Under the pieces are notes generated by a model. It was given only the letters and a program-made list of their open reading frames with translations, did no database searches and was not told the DNA's origin. DNA of 35,792 bases from Draconibacterium sp. (GTDB taxonomy: Bacteria > Bacteroidota > Bacteroidia > Bacteroidales > Prolixibacteraceae): NCBI GenBank assembly GCA_030595485.1, contig JAUVDE010000001.1, positions 1 through 35,792 on the forward strand, read 5' to 3'. Position numbers and translations under genes: made by a program. Below, in pieces: positions 1 to 7,779 of this stretch. Numbering within the stretch: the stretch's first letter is position 1; each line of letters opens with the position of its first letter.

Positions 1-11
1 TGGAATAATCT

Positions 12-19
12 TAATTTTA
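12..19 (+). promoter_or_regulatory. possible -7 box for the lysoplasmalogenase gene
   Basis: TAATTTTA matches the Bacteroidota -7 consensus TAnnTTTG at 7 of 8 positions and lies 22 bases before the ATG at 42. The -33 region would fall outside the window. A small inverted repeat TTGAAT-t-ATTCAA at 25-37 lies between it and the start codon. In DNA this AT-rich such a match can arise by chance. Confidence 0.3.
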
Positions 20-41
20 TAAAATTGAATTATTCAAATAA

Positions 42-719
42 ATGAAAAAGATTTTACTCCATTTTATTTTTGCGATCATTGTAATAGCCGATTTAGTTGG
101 TGAATTCTTGCAAAATACTCAGTTGGACCACATTGCGAAACCTTTGCTGTTAATTTGGATTGGTGGCTATTTTATTGCACACTCGAAGGGATTAGATAAA
201 AAGGTGCTTAAACTAGCGGGATTTGGTTTTTTGTTTTCGTGGTTTGGCGATTTATTTATGCTATTTTCTGCCGATTTTATCTACTTTGTTTTAGGAATTG
301 CTTCGTTTTTGGTGGCACAGATGCTTTATGCATTCCTATTTCTTCGTACCATAAATATTTCGGGTAAAAAGCCATTTCTGAAAAAGAAACCGGTATGGCT
401 GATTCTATACATTGCCTTTGGCTTGATCATTTATATTCTTCTTTTTAATCAATTAGATGCCGTATTAAAAGTTGCCATTTTTATTTATATGGTTGCCATT
501 TTAATTATGTCGGCAATGGCCTTAAATCGATATGGAAATGGACATCCTTTAAGTTTTTCATTGGTGTTTGCAGGCTCCTTACTTTTTGTGGCTTCCGATT
601 CAATGATTGCTATAAATCGTTTCCTCGTGCCTATTCCTTTTGAAGGACTTTTTATTATGGGCACTTATATTGCAGCGCAGTTTTTAATAATGAAAGGGAT
701 TTTGAAACAATACGAATAA
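42..719 (+). CDS. YhhN family lysoplasmalogenase-like membrane protein
   Basis: 225 residues, almost entirely hydrophobic, with about eight predicted membrane segments. The pattern is that of the YhhN/TMEM86 family: the KPLLLIWIGGYF segment near residue 33, GFLFSWFGDLFML near 61-73 with the acidic residue in the membrane, and a FLVAQMLYAFLF segment near 90. Characterised family members (TMEM86B) hydrolyse the vinyl-ether bond of lysoplasmalogens; the substrate in this organism is not known from sequence. The length is normal for the family. It is a single gene converging on the sigma/anti-sigma operon, with a hairpin between them. Family assignment is good; the activity is inferred from the family. 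Confidence 0.8.
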   Translation: MKKILLHFIFAIIVIADLVGEFLQNTQLDHIAKPLLLIWIGGYFIAHSKGLDKKVLKLAGFGFLFSWFGDLFMLFSADFIYFVLGIASFLVAQMLYAFLFLRTINISGKKPFLKKKPVWLILYIAFGLIIYILLFNQLDAVLKVAIFIYMVAILIMSAMALNRYGNGHPLSFSLVFAGSLLFVASDSMIAINRFLVPIPFEGLFIMGTYIAAQFLIMKGILKQYE

Positions 720-722
720 AAA

Positions 723-747
723 AGTCCCGACTTTTTGAGACGGGACT
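723..747 (-). terminator. hairpin terminator between convergent genes
   Basis: AGTCCCG at 723-729 pairs with CGGGACT at 741-747 around an 11-base loop. On the minus strand the stem is followed directly by a run of T, so it is a convincing intrinsic terminator for the sigma/anti-sigma operon. On the plus strand the downstream T-run is interrupted, so termination of the upstream gene there is weaker. Confidence 0.75.
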
Positions 748-777
748 GCCTTGATTTTATTTTTAATCAAACTCAGG

Positions 778-1188
778 TTAATATGCAAATACTTTACTGT
801 TTGAGCTAATAAAACGGTCGAGAAAAATTAGCACTGAAAAAGCTGCCATAATTGCACCTACGGCCAAAGGAAGACTTCCCAGTTTACTAAAAAATGAGTC
901 GTAACTTTCCAATACTCCACTATTCATCTTAGGTAATATGCTTTGTAACTGACCATCGGGTTGAGTGCCTGTGTTTTGCATGAAAAAAACCATTGCTAGC
1001 AAGGCAATAAATAGTATCATAATAATCCAAAATCCCTTTCCTAAAACCTTTTCCGACTTAATTCTTTCCAAAGCGGTACTTTCTTCAAAGATTTTATTCA
1101 TCACCCTTACCGAGAAATTTGGCTCAGGAGAGTCAAGTTTCATTCCCTGTAATAATGCTTTTAATTTTATGTCTTCTAGCTCGTTCAT
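778..1188 (-). CDS. probable anti-sigma factor, membrane protein
   Basis: 136 residues with a cytoplasmic-like N-terminal stretch of about 50 residues, a membrane helix at about 52-70 (WIIMILFIALLAMVFF) and a second at about 105-127. I recognise no named domain. Its start codon overlaps the stop codon of the ECF sigma gene as ATGA (1185-1188), so translation is coupled. Small two-helix membrane proteins in this position usually act as anti-sigma factors that hold the sigma factor at the membrane. The function is inferred from position and topology, not from a motif. Confidence 0.65.
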   Translation of the reverse strand: MNELEDIKLKALLQGMKLDSPEPNFSVRVMNKIFEESTALERIKSEKVLGKGFWIIMILFIALLAMVFFMQNTGTQPDGQLQSILPKMNSGVLESYDSFFSKLGSLPLAVGAIMAAFSVLIFLDRFISSNSKVFAY

Positions 1189-1751
1189 AATATGGTGTAT
1201 AACTCGTCTTTCATCATTTCGCTTAAAATTGAATAGAGCTTTTTGCGTGCCCTGAACAATTTAACCTTCGTATTACTTTCCGAGAGTCTGGTGACCCTGC
1301 TTATTTCTTCAATCGATTGTTCTTCGAAATAATAGAGCAGAACCAATGTGTATTCCTCTTCGGGAAGTTTCGCTAACGCCTTTTTTACGGCTTGTGCACG
1401 ATTCTCTTCTGGAATGCCATCCAGATTTAATTCAGTAGTTTCATCTCTTATTTCTATGTCGTCAGTCGATGCAAAATGTATTTTTCGTTTCCTTACTTCC
1501 GAAATACAGTTATTGTATGTAATCCGGTAAAGCCAGGTGGAGAATTTTGCACTTCCTTTAAAAGTGTGTAACGACTTATAGGCTTTTATAAAACTTTCCT
1601 GTGCCATTTCCTCGGCATCTGTACGATTTTTAAGAACTTTTAGAGCAATTGAAAATACAATATCTTGATATTGTTCCACGATATATGAAAAGTAATTGGT
1701 TTGCCCAGCCTTTACTTTTTCTATATAATAGATATCGTCTTTTTGCTCCAT
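1185..1751 (-). CDS. RNA polymerase sigma factor, ECF subfamily
   Basis: 188 residues with the two-domain ECF layout. Region 2 lies at about 20-90, with the core-binding/-10 segment containing AEEMAQESFIKAYKSL and then FKGSAKFSTWLYRITYN. Region 4 lies at about 125-180, with EEQSIEEISRVTRLSESNTKVKL as helix-turn-helix, ending in the usual RARKKL stretch. It starts with ATG at 1751. The membrane protein gene that follows overlaps it by four bases. A DUF6249 gene runs divergently from the 200-base gap upstream, an arrangement seen repeatedly in Bacteroidota. The inducing signal cannot be told from sequence. Confidence 0.92.
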   Translation of the reverse strand: MEQKDDIYYIEKVKAGQTNYFSYIVEQYQDIVFSIALKVLKNRTDAEEMAQESFIKAYKSLHTFKGSAKFSTWLYRITYNNCISEVRKRKIHFASTDDIEIRDETTELNLDGIPEENRAQAVKKALAKLPEEEYTLVLLYYFEEQSIEEISRVTRLSESNTKVKLFRARKKLYSILSEMMKDELYTIL

Positions 1752-1871
1752 CTGTCCTTTTGACGTAAGAAAATGTTTGTGGTTACAAATTACGAAGAAA
1801 AAATTATACTCTTCTTTCTTATATATTAATAAATGTCAAAGATGATAAAATGAATATTTCTGAAAATTAAG

Positions 1872-1903
1872 TTTGATAAAGTGTAACCGATAAACTAAAG
1901 TTG
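1872..1903 (+). promoter_or_regulatory. candidate promoter for the DUF6249 gene
   Basis: TTTG at 1872-1875, a 20-base spacer, then TAAAGTTG at 1896-1903 (7 of 8 match to TAnnTTTG). Spacing and both boxes fit the primary Bacteroidota promoter. The predicted 5' leader is about 45 bases. Confidence 0.5.
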
Positions 1904-1952
1904 CGTCAAAAGAGCGATAACAAAAATTAGAAACATTTTAAAATTTAATATC

Positions 1953-2276
1953 ATGGAAGGAATATTTGTACCAATCGGATTTTTTTTAGCACTTTTCGCT
2001 ATTTTGTATGTTTACTGGACAACAAGAACCAAAGAACGTTTAGCCTTAGTTGAAAAAGGAATGGATGCTGGCATTTTTAAAGGAGCATGTTCGCAACTGG
2101 CACTAGTAAAGTGGGGGATTTTTTTAGTAGCAATTGGAATGGGTGTTGTAGCTGGTTTCGGACTCTCGACAGTAATAAACGAAGTAGTAGCATTTTTTAC
2201 TGCCATACTAATTTGCGGCGGAGTAGGCTTAATCGTAGCCTACACAGTTACTAATAAGTTGATGGAGAAAGAGTAA
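1953..2276 (+). CDS. DUF6249 family small membrane protein
   Basis: 107 residues. The N-terminal membrane helix (about 4-22) is followed by a YVYWTTRTKERLALVEKG segment, the signature of DUF6249 proteins, and then two further hydrophobic helices at about 50-70 and 78-98. The biochemical function of the family is unknown. It is divergent from the ECF sigma/anti-sigma operon and has its own candidate promoter; a link to that stress-response module is inferred from this recurrent arrangement. Confidence 0.7.
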   Translation: MEGIFVPIGFFLALFAILYVYWTTRTKERLALVEKGMDAGIFKGACSQLALVKWGIFLVAIGMGVVAGFGLSTVINEVVAFFTAILICGGVGLIVAYTVTNKLMEKE

Positions 2277-2292
2277 GGATTTCTAAAAACTG

Positions 2293-2325
2293 AAAAAGCG
2301 ACATTGAATTTCATTGTCGCTTTTT
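2293..2325. terminator. bidirectional intrinsic terminator
   Basis: AAAAAGCGACA at 2293-2303 pairs with TGTCGCTTTTT at 2315-2325, with extra pairs possible inside the loop. T-runs follow the stem on both strands. It separates the DUF6249 gene from the convergent M64 peptidase gene. Confidence 0.85.
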
Positions 2326-2340
2326 TTTGCTTTTTGTTTT

Positions 2341-3615
2341 TTATTCTGAATAGAATTTTATCACTTTTCGTATTGATTCTTCACACACTGGGCAAAATCC
2401 ATTTGCTACGTTGCTTTTCATTCGGCAGTCAATAGCCGGACTATAAATCCCTTTATCCATGTAACCACCACCTTCGAAAACTCCAACTGAATTTTTGTAT
2501 TTCTCTTTTCGTGGAGTTGGAATAGGAGTTGATTCTTCAATCATTGATTTCCATTTCTTTTCGAAATCAACATTGGTTGTTAAGTTTGGTTCCCAGGGTT
2601 CAATTTCAAGGTTGTAAAAATCTTCATAGGCCACTGATGAATTGTAATATTCATCGCCCAAGCCGGCAAAACCATGCCCAAATTCGTGTACAAAAACTTC
2701 TTTGGTAAGTTCATTATCCGATGTGCACACCGATAAAAAATTGTAAAATCCGCCACCTCCATATCTTTCGGTATTTACTAAAACATAAATATGGTCGTAT
2801 GGCGCAGCCGAGGCCACATCGTAAACCGATTTCATATCGTAGGTTGTCAGGTAGCGTGGCACATCAAAGGTGTAGAACTTCGAGTTGAAATGAGTATTTT
2901 TATAAATGTTTTCTCCCGGAACATCGGTTCCTGATTCTGCAGAAGGAGTAAAGACTGCTTTTATATTAAATTTTTCTTGCTCCGATTTAAAGGGTTCCTC
3001 TTCAAATAGGTAGCCTGAAACTCGCTTGGCATCTTCAATAAATTTCTCTTTTTCAAAAGTGCTGTAACCTTCAGCTAAAATTACCAAGTCTACTTTCTTT
3101 TCAGGGTTACCATTTTTCACAATGTCAAATATCTCGTAGTCGGCATTGGCTTCTTTTAAAATGAAGTAATCTTTCGGGTTGATTTCGGTTTGGTACAAGG
3201 TTTTAAAATTGCCGTCCCATTGGCGTGCTTCAATTTCCAATCGTACATTCTTCTTGGGAAAAGGGAAAATAGCAGCTTGGTAAAAAGTTTTGTTGAGCGT
3301 TTTTGCTTCGGCTGTTGTTTGCCATTCCTGAAAAAGGGTACTAAATCCTTTGCTGAAAATCAAACTGTCGGATTTTGAATCGAATATACGAAAACGGTAA
3401 CTTCCATAATTGAATGTATCGATTAGGTTATTTTTAGATCCAGCCCAAAAAGCTTCCTGTTTCATTTCTTGTGGATAAACAACAACTTCATCGCTGTTTC
3501 CGCCCAAAAGAAAATCAAATCGAAAGGATTTATTCTTGAAATATGAATTGTAATCTACTTGAGCAAATGTTAAAAACGGCAGAATTAAAAGAATTAATAC
3601 AAAGTTCAGCTTCAT
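2341..3615 (-). CDS. secreted M64 family metallopeptidase (IgA peptidase M64)
   Basis: 424 residues beginning with a clear Sec signal peptide (MKLNFVLILLILPFLTFAQ). After an N-terminal beta-rich domain (about 20-150) the catalytic domain carries DLVILAEGYS near 176, then the zinc motif HEFGH at 310-314 followed by GFAGLGDEYY, as in peptidase family M64. Two cysteines close to the C-terminus (FCPVCEE) and a CRMKSN segment are typical of the family. It probably acts in the periplasm or outside the cell. The founding member cleaves IgA, but Bacteroidota homologues are widespread in free-living species, so IgA should not be assumed as substrate. Convergent with DUF6249 and divergent from the MscS gene. 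Confidence 0.88.
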   Translation of the reverse strand: MKLNFVLILLILPFLTFAQVDYNSYFKNKSFRFDFLLGGNSDEVVVYPQEMKQEAFWAGSKNNLIDTFNYGSYRFRIFDSKSDSLIFSKGFSTLFQEWQTTAEAKTLNKTFYQAAIFPFPKKNVRLEIEARQWDGNFKTLYQTEINPKDYFILKEANADYEIFDIVKNGNPEKKVDLVILAEGYSTFEKEKFIEDAKRVSGYLFEEEPFKSEQEKFNIKAVFTPSAESGTDVPGENIYKNTHFNSKFYTFDVPRYLTTYDMKSVYDVASAAPYDHIYVLVNTERYGGGGFYNFLSVCTSDNELTKEVFVHEFGHGFAGLGDEYYNSSVAYEDFYNLEIEPWEPNLTTNVDFEKKWKSMIEESTPIPTPRKEKYKNSVGVFEGGGYMDKGIYSPAIDCRMKSNVANGFCPVCEESIRKVIKFYSE

Positions 3616-3630
3616 TTTATGAGCATTTAT

Positions 3631-3638
3631 TATTTTTG
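3631..3638 (+). promoter_or_regulatory. candidate -7 box for the YbdG-like channel gene
   Basis: TATTTTTG is an exact match to TAnnTTTG, 33 bases before the ATG at 3671. No good -33 box is visible at the right spacing; that region overlaps the start of the divergent M64 gene. Confidence 0.45.
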
Positions 3639-3670
3639 GCTGAAAATAAGAAATATTAGCAAATAAAAGT

Positions 3671-4993
3671 ATGAGTACTATTTATAAATTCTTACTGGAT
3701 TATATTCGTGGATTCGCGGGGATGGATTCTTTTGCAAAGCCTTTGGCAGCATTTGTATGTATTGTATTAATTGTAATTGTAGCCTTGCTCGCACATTTTT
3801 TAACACGGCAAATATTATTGCGAATTGTAACTCGAATTGCTAAACGTACAAAAACTGAATGGGACGATATTCTTGTTAAAAATAAAGTATTTAGAGGCTT
3901 GTCGCACTTAGTGCCTGCCTTTATCCTTTTTTACACTGCCGATTTCTCGTTGCCTGAAATTATGCCAGATTTAGATGATCCTACTCAGGCTGGCTTGATT
4001 GCAACGCTATCCGCCAATCATTATTTTGAACTAACAGGATTCTTACTTAAAATAGCCAGAGTATACTTTACATTAATTCTTGTTTTTGTGGCAAATTCGG
4101 TACTGAATGCCGGAACGGAGATTTATAATACAACCGAATATTCGCATCATCGGCCAATAAGAGGGTATGTTCAGTTGCTAAAAATACTCGTTTATTTTAT
4201 GGCAGCAATAATGATAATTGCTGCTTTACTTAATCGAAACCCTACTTTTTTGTTAACATGGCTGGGAACTATGGCGGCAGTTCTGCTTTTGGTGTTTAAA
4301 GATACAATTCTTGGTTTTGTGGCTTCTATACAGTTGTCGGCAAATAATATGGTGAAAATTGGCGATTGGATTGAAATGAAAAGCCATGGTGCCGATGGAA
4401 CAGTTTTGGATATTACTTTGAATACTGTAAAAATACAGAATTGGGATAAAACTATTTCAACAATACCAACATATGCACTTGTATCCGAATCGTTTAACAA
4501 TTGGAAAGGAATGGAAGAATCAGGCGGACGTAGAATTAAACGTTCGGTTGCGATTGATACCAACTCAATCAAATTTTGCGATTCGCAAATGCTCAATCGT
4601 TTCGAGAAGTTTGAGTTAATTCGTGATTACGTAATTCAAAAAGAAAAAGAATTAAGCGAGTACAACAAAAACAAAAATTTAACTGAAGGGGATTATATTA
4701 GTGGACGCCATCAAACGAATGTGGGTATTTTTAGGAAATATCTTGAGGTGTACTTACATCAACATCCGAATGTACACAATAGTATGACTTTTTTGGTTCG
4801 TCAGTTGCAGCCAATGGGGAAAGGTTTGCCCATTGAAATCTATGTTTTTAGTAACGACCAGGAGTGGGCAAACTACGAAGCTATTCAGTCAGATATTTTT
4901 GATCATATTTTTGCGGTTGTTCCCGAGTTTGAATTAAGAGTATTTCAGGAGCCAACAGGTGCCGATATTGCAATAATTGCGTCAAAAAGGTGA
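3671..4993 (+). CDS. MscS family mechanosensitive channel, YbdG-like
   Basis: 440 residues. Membrane segments occupy about residues 20-45, 75-95, 130-150, 165-185 and a pore-helix region near 190-220. The MscS beta domain follows (VKIGDWIEMKSHGADGTVLDITL near 230). The C-terminal half contains GGRRIKRSVAIDTNSIKFC and a long alpha/beta domain ending in EFELRVFQEPTGAD, which resembles E. coli YbdG (MscM) rather than short MscS. The expected role is release of solutes on hypo-osmotic shock in the inner membrane. It is a single gene. A second, different MscS-type gene lies at 21286-22953. Confidence 0.87.
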   Translation: MSTIYKFLLDYIRGFAGMDSFAKPLAAFVCIVLIVIVALLAHFLTRQILLRIVTRIAKRTKTEWDDILVKNKVFRGLSHLVPAFILFYTADFSLPEIMPDLDDPTQAGLIATLSANHYFELTGFLLKIARVYFTLILVFVANSVLNAGTEIYNTTEYSHHRPIRGYVQLLKILVYFMAAIMIIAALLNRNPTFLLTWLGTMAAVLLLVFKDTILGFVASIQLSANNMVKIGDWIEMKSHGADGTVLDITLNTVKIQNWDKTISTIPTYALVSESFNNWKGMEESGGRRIKRSVAIDTNSIKFCDSQMLNRFEKFELIRDYVIQKEKELSEYNKNKNLTEGDYISGRHQTNVGIFRKYLEVYLHQHPNVHNSMTFLVRQLQPMGKGLPIEIYVFSNDQEWANYEAIQSDIFDHIFAVVPEFELRVFQEPTGADIAIIASKR

Positions 4994-5062
4994 TTATTGG
5001 ATTAGATTAAATACATTTGGTAAACTTCCATCTTCTTACAGATCGTAACAATTTATATGTTT

Positions 5063-5080
5063 TTAAGCATCTCAGCTTAA
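5063..5080. repeat. inverted repeat in the first Lrp gene's promoter region
   Basis: TTAAGC at 5063-5068 and GCTTAA at 5075-5080, separated by six bases, form a perfect dyad. It covers where the -33 box of the -7 element at 5098 would be. The same AGCTTA half-site occurs in the outer arms of the palindrome before amt. A role as Lrp-family operator is inference. Confidence 0.45.
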
Positions 5081-5097
5081 TAATTATGGTTTTTATA

Positions 5098-5105
5098 TAC
5101 ATTTG
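5098..5105 (+). promoter_or_regulatory. candidate -7 box for the first Lrp/AsnC gene
   Basis: TACATTTG is an exact match to TAnnTTTG, 35 bases before the ATG at 5140. The -33 position (about 5074-5078) carries no TTTG but falls within the TTAAGC/GCTTAA inverted repeat, which would suit a promoter under regulation. Confidence 0.45.
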
Positions 5106-5139
5106 TGCTCGAAATTGAAACTAACAGAGAAATAGAATA

Positions 5140-5625
5140 ATGAAGACTGACGATTATTTAGAAGAAAAACCAGCTGCTATTGACCAGTTGGATGAAAAAA
5201 TACTCAAATTAATTACAAAAAATGCCCGAATTCCTTTTCTTGAAGTTGCTCGCGAGTGCGGAGTTTCAGGAGCTGCAATTCACCAAAGGGTACAGCGATT
5301 ATTGAATATTGGTGTTGTTCATGGAAGTGAATTTATTGTGAGCCCGCAGAAGCTGGGTTACAATACTTGTGCTTACATGGGGATTTACTTAGATAAGGCA
5401 AAATATCATGCACAGGTTGCCGAAGCTTTACGTAAAATTCCAGAAATTGTAGAGTGTCATTACACCACTGGTGCTTATGCCATCTTTGCGAAAATTCAAA
5501 CAAAAACCAATAAGCATTTAAAACGTTTAATCGACGAAGAACTTCAGGATATTGAAGGGATTGCACGAACCGAAACGTTTATATCGCTTGAAATGGATTT
5601 TAAACGACAAGTTCCTATCAAATAA
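5140..5625 (+). CDS. Lrp/AsnC family transcriptional regulator
   Basis: 161 residues. The N-terminal helix-turn-helix (about 17-70) contains LDEKILKLITKNARIPFLEVARECGVSGAAIHQRVQRL, split here into DEKILKLITKNARIPF and SGAAIHQRVQRL. The C-terminal AsnC/RAM ligand domain (about 85-155) carries EIVECHYTTGAYAIF. It is a close paralogue of the regulator at 7312-7779: both share KNARIPF, the HQRV recognition helix, EIVECHYTTG and TETFISLE. Its 3' end converges on amt with a terminator between. Regulation of amt is suggested by position but not shown. Confidence 0.9.
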   Translation: MKTDDYLEEKPAAIDQLDEKILKLITKNARIPFLEVARECGVSGAAIHQRVQRLLNIGVVHGSEFIVSPQKLGYNTCAYMGIYLDKAKYHAQVAEALRKIPEIVECHYTTGAYAIFAKIQTKTNKHLKRLIDEELQDIEGIARTETFISLEMDFKRQVPIK

Positions 5626-5653
5626 AAAAGCCGGTTTTAAACCGGCTTTTTTT
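5624..5653. terminator. bidirectional intrinsic terminator
   Basis: GCCGGTTT at 5630-5637 pairs with AAACCGGC at 5639-5646, flanked by A-run and T-run on either side. It serves the Lrp gene on the plus strand and amt on the minus strand. Confidence 0.9.
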
Positions 5654-5671
5654 TATCTCATTTTATTCGTT

Positions 5672-7006
5672 TTAACTGTTTTCGTTGGAATAAGCAATGT
5701 TATACGATTCGTTGTGTTGGCTCATGTCCAAACCAATCTTCTCTCCATGCGGTGAAATACGCATCGGAACAATCATATCGGTAATTTTATACATTAACAT
5801 TGAACCTCCGAATGTAAAGATGCCAACAATTACAAGTGCCAATAAGTGATAAAGGAAAGTCGTGATTTCACCGTGAATAAGTCCTACTTCGTTGGCAAAA
5901 ACTGCAGTGGCAAGCATACCAACAATTCCACCCATTCCGTGTGCAGGAAATACATCTAGAGTATCATCTAAACGCGATTTGGAACGAAGTGTAATGGAAT
6001 AATTACTAACAATGGCAGCAATGACTCCAATAAAAACACTTGAGCCAATATTTACAAATCCGGCAGCAGGAGTAATTGCAACCAACCCAACTACCAGTCC
6101 AATAGATGCACCAACTGCCGAAGGTTTTCGTCCTTGAGCTGCATCGAAGAAAATCCAGGTTAACATGGCTGCTGCTGATGCAGTATTCGTATTTACGAGA
6201 GCAGTAGCTGCAACCGCATCGGCTGCCAAGGCTGAACCTGCATTGAATCCAAACCAACCAAACCAAAGCATACCAGCTCCTAATAATATATAAGGAATAT
6301 TGGCAGGCTTAAATTCTTTGCTGGCATCTTTTCTTCTGCCTAAGAAAATGGCACCTGCTAAAGCCGCAAAACCTGCAGACATGTGAACAACGGTACCACC
6401 GGCAAAGTCAAGTACTCCCCAATTTCTTAAGAATCCATTTGGGTGCCAGGTCCAATGGGCTAGTGGGGCGTATATAAATACAATAAACAGTACCATAAAT
6501 AGCATATAGGCTCTAAAACGAACTCTTCCGGCAAAGGACCCAGTAATAAGTGCTGGGGTAATTATGGCAAATTTAAGTTGGAACATTGCAAATATTGCAA
6601 ATGGGAAGGTTGGTGCAAAGTCGGGGTGGGTTCCGCCACCAACGCCTTTGAACATGAAATAGGTGAAGGGGTTTCCAAATAAACCAAAGCCGTCGGGGCC
6701 AATACTTTCTCCAAATGCAATGCTAAACCCAACAACAACCCAAAGTACACTTACTATTCCCATGGCAATAAAACTCTGTAGCATGGTTGAAATGATGTTA
6801 CGTGGTTGTGCCATTCCTCCGTAAAAAAACGCAAGTCCTGGAGTCATTAAAAGCACAAGGCCAGTTGCTGTTAACATCCAGGCAGTATCTCCTGTATCTA
6901 TGTTTGAAAAATCTTGCTCGCCAAGTCCGGTAGGAATAAAAAGGCCTACGAAGGCAACAATTACCAATAGGGCTAAAATAAGCCACCAACTTAATGTCTT
7001 TTTCAT
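5672..7006 (-). CDS. amt: ammonium transporter (Amt/Rh family)
   Basis: 444 residues with an N-terminal signal-anchor segment and eleven further membrane helices. Family signatures are present: TPGLAFFYGGMAQPRN at about 55-70, the pore histidines in VVHMSAG (H208) and in PAHGMGG (H356), corresponding to the twin-histidine pair of AmtB, and GWFGFNAGSAL near 250. It conducts ammonium/ammonia across the inner membrane. No glnK (PII) gene is adjacent, which is unusual, since amt is often followed by glnK. Two paralogous Lrp/AsnC genes flank it, and a 31-bp palindrome lies 18 bases upstream of its start. No clear TAnnTTTG box is visible upstream. Confidence 0.95.
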   Translation of the reverse strand: MKKTLSWWLILALLVIVAFVGLFIPTGLGEQDFSNIDTGDTAWMLTATGLVLLMTPGLAFFYGGMAQPRNIISTMLQSFIAMGIVSVLWVVVGFSIAFGESIGPDGFGLFGNPFTYFMFKGVGGGTHPDFAPTFPFAIFAMFQLKFAIITPALITGSFAGRVRFRAYMLFMVLFIVFIYAPLAHWTWHPNGFLRNWGVLDFAGGTVVHMSAGFAALAGAIFLGRRKDASKEFKPANIPYILLGAGMLWFGWFGFNAGSALAADAVAATALVNTNTASAAAMLTWIFFDAAQGRKPSAVGASIGLVVGLVAITPAAGFVNIGSSVFIGVIAAIVSNYSITLRSKSRLDDTLDVFPAHGMGGIVGMLATAVFANEVGLIHGEITTFLYHLLALVIVGIFTFGGSMLMYKITDMIVPMRISPHGEKIGLDMSQHNESYNIAYSNENS

Positions 7007-7023
7007 TTGTCTGTCGTTTTTAA

Positions 7024-7054
7024 TAGCTTAAAACAATGCCATTGTAATAAGCTA
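7024..7054. repeat. 31-bp interrupted palindrome upstream of amt
   Basis: The arms TAGCTTA (7024-7030) and ACAATG (7033-7038) are mirrored exactly by CATTGT (7040-7045) and TAAGCTA (7048-7054) about the centre at 7039; only the two AA dinucleotides between the arms fail to pair. It lies 18 bases before the amt start. It could be a dimer operator (Lrp-type sites are dyad-symmetric) or a hairpin in the amt 5' UTR. Which of the two is not decided by sequence. Confidence 0.6.
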
Positions 7055-7262
7055 TTTATATTTAAATAAACTAGAGTTTACTTACTGTCTGTTATTAATT
7101 CGAGTTGAATGTATGAATATATTGTTTTATTTAGGTTTAATGTGGAAAAAAGAAAGATAAAATGAATAATACTTAACAGATTGATAAAGATTGCGGCATT
7201 GGAACTAGGTTTGCCAGTATTGTTTTCATTTTGTTACTTTCTATGTAATTGCCTTTCTAAAA
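7055..7262. other. AT-rich divergent spacer between amt and the second Lrp gene
   Basis: The 305-base gap between amt and the second Lrp gene holds the palindrome near amt and a promoter near the Lrp gene. In the part between, I see only AT-rich DNA with no convincing gene, hairpin or repeat. The longest ATG reading here is 18 codons and looks random. Confidence 0.5.
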
Positions 7263-7294
7263 CTTGAATTAATGTTAGTTTTTTGATAATTTTG
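7263..7294 (+). promoter_or_regulatory. candidate promoter for the second Lrp/AsnC gene
   Basis: CTTG at 7263-7266, a 20-base spacer, then TAATTTTG at 7287-7294, an exact match to TAnnTTTG. The ATG follows 17 bases after the -7 box, giving a very short 5' leader. Confidence 0.6.
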
Positions 7295-7311
7295 GTAGAA
7301 AATTGTAAGAT

Positions 7312-7779
7312 ATGACTTTGAGGAATAATTTGGATGACTGGGATTTAAAGATTTTAGATATTATTACAAAAAATGCACGTATACCTTTTAAAGATGTAGC
7401 TAAAGAAGTGGGGATCTCACGAGCGGCAGTTCATCAACGTGTTAATAGAATGGTAGATTTAGAAGTTATTGTTGGTTCCGGTTATCACATTAATCCTAAA
7501 AAAGTTGAATTTAAAACCTGCACTTACATAGGTATTTTTCTGGATAAAGGTGGCCTTTTTACTGAAGTAGTAAAAGAGCTGGAAAAGATTCTGGAGATTG
7601 TGGAATGTCATTATACCACAGGTCAGTATGCAATTTTTGTTAAAGTATATGCAAAAGACAACGAACACCTGAAAAATATCCTAAGTGGTAAGATTCAGAA
7701 AATTCAGGGCATTGCAAGTACCGAGACTTTTATTTCTCTGGAAGAATCATTCAAAAGAACAATTCCGGTAAACGCTTAG
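7312..7779 (+). CDS. Lrp/AsnC family transcriptional regulator (paralogue)
   Basis: 155 residues with the same two-domain structure as the regulator at 5140-5625: helix-turn-helix at about 8-60 (KNARIPFKDVAKEVGISRA, then VHQRVNRM) and a ligand-binding RAM domain at about 75-148 with EIVECHYTTGQYAIF. It is divergent from amt and shares the intergenic region that contains the amt palindrome, the classic position for a regulator of its neighbour. Its stop codon overlaps the stop codon of rlmB by three to four bases (7776-7779) on the opposite strand. The effector may be an amino acid, by analogy with the family. Confidence 0.9.
   Translation: MTLRNNLDDWDLKILDIITKNARIPFKDVAKEVGISRAAVHQRVNRMVDLEVIVGSGYHINPKKVEFKTCTYIGIFLDKGGLFTEVVKELEKILEIVECHYTTGQYAIFVKVYAKDNEHLKNILSGKIQKIQGIASTETFISLEESFKRTIPVNA

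Noticed and set aside
965..1255. Plus-strand frame across the anti-sigma/sigma junction
   Set aside because: It is antisense to two well-supported coupled genes and reads as shadow sequence.
4192..4596. 134-codon antisense frame inside the YbdG-like channel gene
   Set aside because: It is fully covered by a well-matched MscS family gene and has no recognisable protein features.
7010..7060. A sigma-54-like TGGCA...GC element in the amt upstream palindrome
   Set aside because: The GG to GC distance is one base too long for a -24/-12 promoter and the TTGC part is missing; the TGGCA arises from the centre of the palindrome.
7109..7165. 18-codon ATG reading in the amt/Lrp gap
   Set aside because: No promoter or leader structure around it and no protein-like pattern; expected by chance in AT-rich DNA.
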